From contig NC_088347.1 of assembly GCF_036884655.1 (NCBI RefSeq), forward strand, positions 15,773,001 through 15,837,000: a stretch of DNA of 64,000 nucleotides, given 5' to 3'. The notes under the pieces are model-generated. The model was given only the letters and a program-made list of their open reading frames with translations, was not told the origin of the DNA and did no database searches. Shown in pieces: positions 56,252 through 64,000 of the stretch. The position numbers were made by a program, and so were the translations under genes. Position 1 is the first letter of the stretch; every line of letters begins with the position of its first letter. Source of the DNA: Musa acuminata AAA Group (lineage: Eukaryota; Streptophyta; Magnoliopsida; Zingiberales; Musaceae).

Positions 56252-57744
56252 TGCTAGTCATAAGTGCCCAGCAAGCCAATCACGTGAGTGATGGCACGTG
56301 TGACTTGATACAGAATCTTTTTGCTTATTATATTTTGGCGTATATCACTTTATAACTATTGCATAAATGCATATATATTGTGATGTCCTTGGATTTGTGC
56401 AATGGGAATCGGATCGTGATGAGATCACGATAATGAGATCGATTCACCTTTAAACACATATCCTAAATAATCCCGGTCATAGGTTACTCGAGAGGGACAT
56501 CGTGATAACCGGATAGACTGGTGTGCTGTATACCCGTCCATATGATGGATGCAGCTGGTCTCATAGCTGCTCGTGTAGGGACACTATGGATACAGTACAG
56601 GTGCTCATTGGAGAATGAGTTCACTGATTGATCCACTTACGGAATGCTGGATGGTTGATGATGCCTTATTGTCAGACAACGATTCCGTAGTCCTAGTGGT
56701 GTATCTGGTTCTTAGACTTGAGACACCAAGGATGTCCTGTATGAGTGCTCCACTCTTTGATACCAGACTTATAGGTTTGGCTGTTCCCAGATCTAGTACA
56801 GCTGGTCATTGGGAGTGGTAGTCGACCTTACGAGGGCTATTGAGTGTCGATAGAGGATCATCCACTCTCGGTATCATGAGAGGAATATCCCATGTGTTCT
56901 TGCTCAGACAAATCCCTGGCCAGGGTCATTCGGGTTGAGAGAGAAAGAGTTCTCCGGGAGAATCCGATTAGAGCGAGACTCGAGTAGAAACCGTATGGGT
57001 CTGACAACACCATGCTCGATATACGGTCTCTGGGATATTAGATGGATGAGGGACTATAGGTACATGGTAACTGAGGACAGACAGGTCCAATGGATTGGAT
57101 TCCCCTGTATCGTCTGGGGACTACGGCGTAGTGGCCTAGTACTTCCGTAGTCGATGAGTCGAGTGAATTATTACAGAGATAATAATTCACTGAGTTAGAA
57201 GGAGTTCTGACAGGTATGACTCACGGCCAGCTCGATATTGGGCCTAGAGGGTCACACACATATGGTAGGCATTGCGATGAGTAGAGGTTCGGATATGAGA
57301 TATCCGACGGAGCCCTTGTCATATTGGATGCAGATCCAATACCCACTAGGGAAGGACCCATTAGGGTTTTGACACGGGATCTCTATAAATAGGAGGGATT
57401 CACAGCCTCATAGGCTAGAGTCTTTGCTTGCCCTTCCTATTCTCCTCTCCCTCTCCACCTAAGAGCAGGCCTGGAGTTTTGAGGAGCATCGTCGCAACCC
57501 TGCTGTGTGGATCACCGCTAGAGAGGAGGACACTTGACCTCCTTCACCCTCTCCTAAGGATCTGCAAGGAAACAGGGATATACGATCTCCCTAGGTAACA
57601 CAATCTCTATACGCAGTTTTATGTTTTTGCGGATTTTGCGCACCAATCTTCGCACGACGATGAACATCTTTTTGGGAATCGGGGATTTTTGTTTTCTTGT
57701 TCTTCCGCTGCGCATATGATGTCGCCCCCTATGATTTCCCAACA
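56252..57744 (+). repeat. 5' LTR of the Angela-like element
   Basis: Starts TGCTAGTCATAAGTGCCCAG, ends GATTTCCCAACA. The core promoter TATAAATA is at 57384-57391, about 360 bases before the LTR end. No tandem repeats were seen, unlike in the SIRE-type LTRs. Confidence 0.9.
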
Positions 57745-57745
57745 G

Positions 57746-57757
57746 TGGTATCAGAGC
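57746..57757 (+). promoter_or_regulatory. Primer binding site of the Angela-like element
   Basis: TGGTATCAGAGC follows the LTR end after one base; initiator methionine tRNA type. Confidence 0.92.
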
Positions 57758-57837
57758 CAGGTTGTTCGTGCGAATGATTGGTTTTGAACTGCGTGTATTG
57801 TGTTTAGGAAGAATTTTGACGTCAAAATAGTTGACGC

Positions 57838-58345
57838 AAAAGCGAGGAAGGGCAGCAACAGTTGCTGCCCTCGATCTGCATGCCTGCAGCCACCTGCAGC
57901 GGCATCCGCAGCCGCAGCCAGGCAGCACAGCGCCGGCGCATGCGCAAGCGCTGTTCCTGCAGCAGCCGGCCGGCGGCCTGCTTGCAGCAGGCTTGCGGCC
58001 GGCGAGGCTGGCAGCGCGGGCTGAGGCACCGCAGGGCAGCGCCGCGGGCAGAGGCGCCGCGAGGCAGCAGCGCGGGCTGAGGCACCGCAGGGCAGAGGCG
58101 CCTGTGGCCGCTGCTCCCACGGGCAAAAACCCCGCAGGGGCGGCCGCCAGCGAGGCAGCACCGCCTGCGGGCGCTGCCTCGCCGGCAGAACTGCCCGCGG
58201 TGGCAGCGGCGCCCGAAGGGGGCGCCCACCCGCAGCGGCAGCGCCGCCAGCGGGCGTGCCGCCTGCAGGCGAGGGCAGCGCCCTCGCCCCGCCGCACAGG
58301 CCGCCGCCAGCAGGGTGGCGGCGGCGGCAGCGGCAGCAGAAAGAG
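57838..58345. other. Very GC-rich block in the element's leader
   Basis: Some 500 bases made almost entirely of G and C with GCAGC, GCCGC and GCAGGGCAG repetition, bounded sharply by ordinary sequence. It begins with a near-perfect 21-base palindrome (GGGCAGCAACAGTTGCTGCC, 57848-57868). Open frames exist in several frames on both strands because stops are rare. I recognise no protein; a captured host exon or a simple-sequence expansion are both possible. Confidence 0.7.
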
Positions 58346-59110
58346 GGAATTAGGGTTTTGGGCAAAACGACAGTTTTGCCCCTCGGAATTTGAGAAATTC
58401 CAGTTTCTGTCTTTTGTCCAAATTACGAAAATACCCTTAGGAATTGAGAAATTCCCTATATATCCCTGATTTCAGAAAATATTAATTAATTAAAAGGTTT
58501 AGTTGATTATTATTTTTATTATTATCTAGTAGTCCTACATGATGATGATAATTTATACATGTGATGTATGATGAGTGGACGGATGATCATGGACCGTGTG
58601 ATGTGTGTACTTGTGATTATTATTATTGAGGTCTGCGAACCTCCATTATATTTCTCGTTTATTGTCGGGCCTGCGTGCCTATGATTAAGTTGTAATCACA
58701 TGAGGAGGCGCAGCGGGAGCGTGGATGCCATAGCGGGACCCACGAGACGGACGATCGTGATGCATGGAGATGCATCAAGATGTCGACGGAACCGACGAGG
58801 ACGAGATGGACGATCACAAGGCATGGAGATGCACCGTTGCACACATAGATCTTGATGTGAGTGATTAGGCCTACTGGCTCGGGCCTAATCATATTAGGTT
58901 GTGGTCTATGATCATCTGGTGTGATTGCTTATACACATACTAGATATATATATATATTTGCATGCGATGTAGATATATATTAAATATGCATATGTGTGAC
59001 ATGTCATATTAGGAGACCTAATCATAGAAACATCTTTCGATAATATTAAGTCGGTAAACGTGAGGCAATTAGATTGACCCACGTGGCCTTCCATCGTTAT
59101 GAGTAGGAAC
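58346..59110 (+). other. Leader of the Angela-like element before the hairpin block
   Basis: AT-rich sequence with two copies of GAATT(T)GAGAAATTCC (58386 and 58441), TTATTATT and ATATATAT runs (58509-58530, 58944-58957). No coding sequence. Confidence 0.5.
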
Positions 59111-59122
59111 CGAATCCCGGTG

Positions 59123-59435
59123 TAGGTTGAGTTGGTCGAGTCCCTCGAGACTCACCTATATCGCGATTCGCTATCTTGCTTACGACATAGAGATGTCACC
59201 GGTGACCTGAGGGCATGATATGCTTGGTCGAGTCCCTCGAGGGTATATCATCAAATCAGACTCATCTTGTAACGAAGGTGTTGACTTAACCGAGCATCAT
59301 GGTTGGTCGAGTCCCTCGAGGCCATGGTGATTCGGAGGCCGAACAGGACGGGAATCACAAGGAGTTATGATCGGCAAGAGTTGTCTACCTTTTAGGCTTA
59401 GTGTGATTGGTCGAGTCCCTCGAGGTTACACTAAG
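59123..59435 (+). promoter_or_regulatory. Four consecutive predicted RNA hairpins with one shared tip
   Basis: TTGGTCGAGTCCCTCGAG occurs at 59132, 59224, 59303 and 59407. The tip can fold as TCGAG-TCC-CTCGA. Each copy is enclosed by a different pair of complementary arms: TAGGTTGAGT with ACTCACCTA; ATGATATGC with GTATATCAT; CCGAGCATCATGG with CCATGGTGATTCGG; CTTAGTGTGA with TTACACTAAG. Stems are about 8-13 bp with one wobble or bulge. The block ends 186 bases before the gag ATG, so a role in packaging, dimerisation or translation of the element RNA is plausible but not shown. Confidence 0.8.
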
Positions 59436-59620
59436 ACGCTGATTGGATCCTGATCCCCACTAGAAGTCTGCCGGAGACTTCCGTTTCACGTGCTGAGGGT
59501 GTCGCGTGACTCGTTAGTAAAATAGTGGGAGCATATTAAGATAGAAGTCCATATCTTGATAGTTTATTTCTTGCAAAATCTGCATGTTATTCATTTTTGC
59601 TACATCTTTATTTTCAGAAA

Positions 59621-62600
59621 ATGTCGCTTTCAAATCCCTTACGTGGCATACTTGATGTCAACCGCCTCACTGGTCCAAATTATACGGATTGGCTCCGTAA
59701 CTTGAGAATTGTTCTCACAGCGGAGAAAATCATGTACGTCCTTGATACAGTGATGCCTACGCCCGAAGAAGGGGCAAGCGAGGATGAGATCGCTCGCTAC
59801 GTGAAGTACATTGATGACTCCACTCTTGCTCAGTGCTATATGTTGGGCTCTATGACTCCAGAGTTACAGAGACAACATGAAAAGATGGATGCCAGATCCA
59901 TTCTCCTACATGTCCGTAAATTGTTTGAGGAACAGGGAAGGACTCAACGATATGAGATATCCAAGAGCCTTTTCCGCGCTAGGATGACTGAGGGGACACC
60001 GGTTCAGAACCATGTCCTAAAGATGATTGAGTGGATAGAGAAACTCACAGGTCTAGGAATGGTCCTAGAGGATAACTTGTGTGTGGACATTGTGCTTCAG
60101 TCCCTACCAGATTCCTTTTCACAGTTCATAATGAATTTTAATATGAACAAGCTTGAGGTGACTCTCCCAGAGCTCCTCAATATGTTGAGGGAGGCAGAGA
60201 GTACTATTAAGAAAGAGAAGCCAGTTCTCTACACTGGTGAGACCAGAAAGAAAAGGAAAGCAGAAAGGTCCCTTAAGAAGGGAAAGGGCAAGGGCAAACA
60301 AGGTAAAGCAAAGGTTGCTAAGAAAGACCCAACAAAGGACAAAGGCCAGTGCTTCCACTATGGTAAAGATGGGCACTGGAAGAGAAACTGCAAAGAGTAC
60401 CTTGCAGAAAGGGCGAAACAAAAGCTTGATGAAGCTTTAGGTACATTCATGATCAGTCTCCATTTGTCAGACTCTTATGATAACACATGGGTATTGGATA
60501 CCGGTAGTGCTTATCATATATGCAATTCGTTGCAGGTTCTGGCAAGGCCTAGGAGACTAGAGAGAGGCGAGATGGACCTCAAGATGGGTAATGGAGCAAA
60601 AGTTGCTGTATTAGCTGTTGGCGAGGTTGCCCTACATCTGCCTAGTGGAGCTTTTATTGCATTAGATGCATGTTATTTTGTTCCTTCTATTATCAAAAAC
60701 ATTATCTCCATTTCATGTTTAACAGTTAGTGGATATAAATTTGTTTTTGAGAACAATGGTTGTTCGATATTATTAGATGATAAGATCATCACGAAAGGAA
60801 CATTGCATAATGGTTTATTTATGTTAGACACCACTCCACATATCATGAATATAAATGTGTCCAAAAGGAAACGAGATGAGTTGAACAGTGCATACCTGTG
60901 GCATTGTAGGCTAGGTCACATCCATGAAAGAAGGATTCAAAAGTTGCTAAATAATGGATATCTAGATCCATTCGACTATGTGTCATATGCAACTTGTGAG
61001 CCTTGCATTCGTGGAAAACTGACCAACTCTCCATTTAGTGGAACTGGAGAGAGAGCCACTGAGTTGTTGGAACTCATACATAGTGATGTATGTGAACCCA
61101 TGTCAACTCATGCCATTGGAGGTTACTCCTACTTCATTACATTTACTGATGATTTCTCAAGGTATGGATATGTGTACTTAATGAAGTACAAGTCCGAGGC
61201 CTTTGAGAAATTCAGAGAGTATAAGAATGAGGTGGAGAACCAGACTGGAAAGAGTATCAAAACTCTTCGATCAGATCGAGGAGGTGAGTACTTAAGTACA
61301 GAGTTTACTCACTTCCTCAAGGACCATGGGATATTATCCCAATGGACACCTCCTTATACACCTCAGCTCAATGGTGTCTCTGAAAGGAGAAATCGTACAT
61401 TATTAGATATGGTACGGTCCATGATGAGTTTCGCTGACCTACCCATCTTATTCTAGGGATATGACATAGAAACCGCAGCTTACCTTCTGAACAGAGTTCT
61501 AACTAAGTCGGTAGTGTCTACACCATATGAGATATGGAAAGGGAAGAAGCCTGATCTTAAGGTTGTTAAGATTTGGGGCTGCTCTGCCCACGTTAAAAGA
61601 CACAACCCCGATAAGTTAGAATCAAGGACAGAGCGATGCATATTTGTGGGGTACCCCAAGGAAACTTGTGGGTATTACTTCTATCATCTCGAGGACCAAA
61701 AGGTCTTTGTAGCTAAGAGAGCAGTGTTCCTTGAGAAGGAACACATTCTTGGCGGAGACAGTGGGAGAATGATAGAGTTGAGCGAAGTTAGAGAACCAAG
61801 CTCAAGCACCACTCTACAGCCCGAGTCTGTTCAGGTACTTAATACACAAGTATCAACTTTACGCAGGTCTGATAGAGTATCCCATCCTCCTGAGAGATAT
61901 GTGGGACATATTAGAGCAGAGGATGTAGAGGATATTGATCCTCAGACCTACGAGGAGGCTATTATGAGTATAGACTCCGGGAAGTGGAAAGAAGCCATGA
62001 ATTCTGAGATGGATTCTATGTACTCCAATAAGGTTTGGAACCTAGTTGATGCACCCGAAGGTATTGTACCCATCGGTTGCAAGTGGATCTTTAAGAAAAA
62101 GATCGGAGTAGATGGAAAGGTAGAGACCTATAAAGCAAGGCTAGTGGCTAAGGGGTATCGTCAAAGGCAAGGTGTTGACTACGACGAAACTTTCTCACCC
62201 GTAGCAATGCTAAAATCCATCAGAATTCTATTGGCTATTGCAACACACTATGATTATGAGATCTGGCAGATGGATGTGAAAACCGCATTCCTCAACGGGA
62301 ACCTGGAGGAGGAGGTGTATATGATGCAACCTGAGGGATTCGTGTCCAAGAACTGCCCAGATAAGGTGTGTAGGTTGCTTAGATCCATTTATGGACTAAA
62401 GCAAGCTTCCCGAAGTTGGAACATAAGATTTGATGAGGCAATCAGATCTTATGACTTCGTTAAGAACGAAGATGAGCCTTGTGTATACAGAAAGGTAAGT
62501 GGGAGTGCTATCACCTTTTTGGTGTTATATATGGATGACATCCTCATCATTGGGAATGATGTAGGAATGCAATCCACAGTAAAGACTTGGTTATCTAGAC

Positions 62601-63436
62601 ACTTCTCCATAAAGGACTTAGGAGAAGCATCCTATATCTTGGGGATTAGAATCTATAGAGATAGATCCAAGAGGATGCTTGGCTTGTCCCAGTCCAGGTA
62701 CATAGAAACCATTGTCAAAAGGTTTGGCATGGAAAATTCCAAAGGGCGAACATGGATATGATACCTTATGCCTCAGCAATAGGGTCTATCATGTATGCCA
62801 TGCTATGTACTAGGCCTGATATAGCGCATGCTCTGAGTGTCACGAGCAGGTATCAGGCGGATCCAGGCTTGGAGCACTGGAAAGCACTAAAGTGTATCCT
62901 TAAGTACTTGAGAAGGACTAAGGATCTTTTACTAGTATATGGAGGTAAAAGCCTTAAGGTTGAAGGCTACACTGACTCAAGTTTTCAGTCTGATGTCGAT
63001 GATAGCAAGTCGAATTCAGGGTATGTGTACACCTTGAATGGAGGAGCAGTGTGCTGGAAGAGTTCCAAGCAAGATACCACTGCTGACTAGACCACAGAGG
63101 CGGAGTACATTGCTGCATCAGATGCAGCAAAGGAGGGAGTCTGGGTGAAGAAGTTCATCACAGATTTGGGAGTCGATACAGATAGCGACAAGTCGACTTC
63201 CTTATATTGCGACAACTATGGGGTGATTACTCAAATAAGGGAACCCGGGTCTTATCAGAAGTGTTCTGAGGAGGTTCCAGCTTATAAGAGAGATCGTAAC
63301 CCGAGGAGATGTAGCAGTGGAAAGAGTTCCATCCGAAGATAACATTGCAGATCCACTGACAAAGCCGTTGTCTCATTTTGTCTTTGAGCGTCACAGGGGT
63401 CTGATGGGGATCAGACACATAGGTGATTGGCTTTAG
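59621..63436 (+). pseudogene. gag-pol: Gag-pol polyprotein of the Angela-like element, disabled
   Basis: The start ATG at 59621 gives [16 protein letters not shown]. Domains in order: Gag (residues about 10-220); zinc knuckle at 244-257, where the second cysteine is tyrosine ([14 protein letters not shown]); protease with DTG at 293-295; integrase HHCC and DDE core with all three acidic residues visible ([17 protein letters not shown]); RT with WQMDVKTAFLNG and YMDDILI; RNase H (EGYTDSSF, TEAEY, YCDN). Lesions: TAG at 61454 in place of a conserved tryptophan, a small deletion with frame change near 62745 between RT and RNase H, TAG at 63088, and a further frame change near 63262. The sequence after the last change reads to a stop at 63434-63436. 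The stop before the first lesion would leave Gag, protease and most of integrase. An acceptor-like TTTTCAG precedes the ATG. Confidence 0.9.
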
Positions 63437-63439
63437 GTC

Positions 63440-63450
63440 AAGTGGGAGAT
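63440..63450 (+). promoter_or_regulatory. Polypurine tract of the Angela-like element
   Basis: AAGTGGGAGAT directly precedes the 3' LTR start TGCTAGTC. Confidence 0.75.
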
Positions 63451-64000
63451 TGCTAGTCATAAGTGCCCAGCAAGCCAATCACGTGAGTGATGGCACGTGT
63501 GACTTGATACAGAATCTTTTTGCTTATTATATTTTGGCGTATATCACTTTATAACTATTGCATAAATGCATATATATTGTGATGTCCTTGGATTTGTGCA
63601 ATGGGAATCGGATCGTGATGAGATCACGATAATGAGATCGATTCACCTTTAAACACATATCCTAAATAATCCCGGTCATAGGTTACTCGAGAGGGACATC
63701 GTGATAACCGGATAGACTGGTGTGCTGTATACCCGTCCATATGATGGATGCAGCTGGTCTCATAGCTGCTCGTGTAGGGACACTATGGATACAGTACAGG
63801 TGCTCATTGGAGAATGAGTTCACTGATTGATCCACTTACGGAATGCTGGATGGTTGATGATGCCTTATTGTCAGACAACGATTCCGTAGTCCTAGTGGTG
63901 TATCTGGTTCTTAGACTTGAGACACCAAGGATGTCCTGTATGAGTGCTCCACTCTTTGATACCAGACTTATAGGTTTGGCTGTTCCCAGATCTAGTACAG
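63451..64000 (+). repeat. 3' LTR of the Angela-like element (partial)
   Basis: The first 550 bases match 56252-56801 with no difference that I could find. The rest lies beyond the window. Confidence 0.92.

Larger units (their letters stand above)
56252..64000 (+). mobile_element. Angela-like Ty1/copia element, young but with broken pol (continues past the window)
   Basis: The 5' LTR (56252-57744), primer site, long structured leader, gag-pol and polypurine tract are complete; the 3' LTR starts at 63451 and is cut by the window edge. The 550 bases of 3' LTR visible appear identical to the 5' LTR, so insertion was very recent. Inserted after ACTCC (56247-56251), four codons into the gag of the SIRE-type element. 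Angela placement rests on the Gag start ([20 protein letters not shown]) and the RT box YMDDILIIGND. Confidence 0.88.

Noticed and set aside
57554..58469. Alanine-rich and arginine-rich open frames in several frames on both strands
   Set aside because: They come from the GC-rich block, where stop codons are rare. None has a family match or a consistent frame preference.
59132..59424. Four copies of TTGGTCGAGTCCCTCGAG considered as a simple tandem duplication
   Set aside because: The intervals (92, 79 and 104 bases) and flanks are all different, so only the tip is shared; kept as a structured RNA candidate instead.

Overview
The window is a stretch of plant nuclear genome, most likely from a monocot. 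It holds one recognisable host gene, an intron-free OVATE family protein gene at 1412-2497. Almost everything else is LTR retrotransposon, nested several layers deep. The element mix (SIRE/Maximus-like, Angela-like, Tekay/Del-like and Tat-like families, several with long tandem-repeat-bearing LTRs) would suit a Zingiberales genome such as a banana relative, but that placement is an inference. No rRNA, tRNA, CRISPR array or bacterial-type operon was seen.

Layout. 1-2600: promoter, leader and coding sequence of the OVATE gene. 3212-11715: an old solo LTR with target-site duplication GTAGA, split ten bases from its end by a second, minus-strand SIRE-type element (3227-10399) that keeps two LTRs, a primer binding site and a broken gag but no pol. 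11716-14600: non-TE or unrecognised sequence with a CT tract and a GA tract in inverted orientation. 14601-47202: one old Tat-type Ty3/gypsy element of about 11 kb, expanded to 32.6 kb by three insertions. These are a young SIRE-type element with a chimeric reverse-transcriptase ORF (15387-24923), a Tekay/Del-like chromovirus with a 30-bp repeat array in its LTRs (27105-36856), and a solo SIRE-type LTR (44245-46423). The Tat element itself carries a decayed gag-pol, an antisense extra ORF and a 140-bp tandem array. 47208-49280: AT-rich spacer with a 197-bp tandem duplication. 49281-54962: a very degraded minus-strand SIRE-type element. 54963-56251: the 5' LTR and first codons of another SIRE-type element. 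56252-64000: an Angela-like Ty1/copia element inserted in that gag; its right LTR runs off the window.

How the parts relate. Boundaries were set by LTR ends (TG...CA), primer binding sites, polypurine tracts and target-site duplications, which agree with each other at six insertion sites. Coding regions of the older elements carry many nonsense and active-site changes of the C-to-T or G-to-A type, as expected for long-methylated DNA. The two youngest elements have nearly identical LTRs yet defective or rearranged pol, which suggests movement with proteins supplied by relatives.

Most unusual points: (1) four consecutive predicted hairpins in the Angela-like leader, sharing one 18-nt tip but with unrelated self-complementary stems; (2) a palindromic GGCGGT-NN-CACCGCC motif repeated upstream of the TATA box in all the SIRE-type LTRs and again inside one element; (3) an intact 590-codon ORF that fuses a foreign N-terminus to RT and RNase H; (4) 30-bp monomers organised into a 300-bp higher-order repeat inside an LTR.
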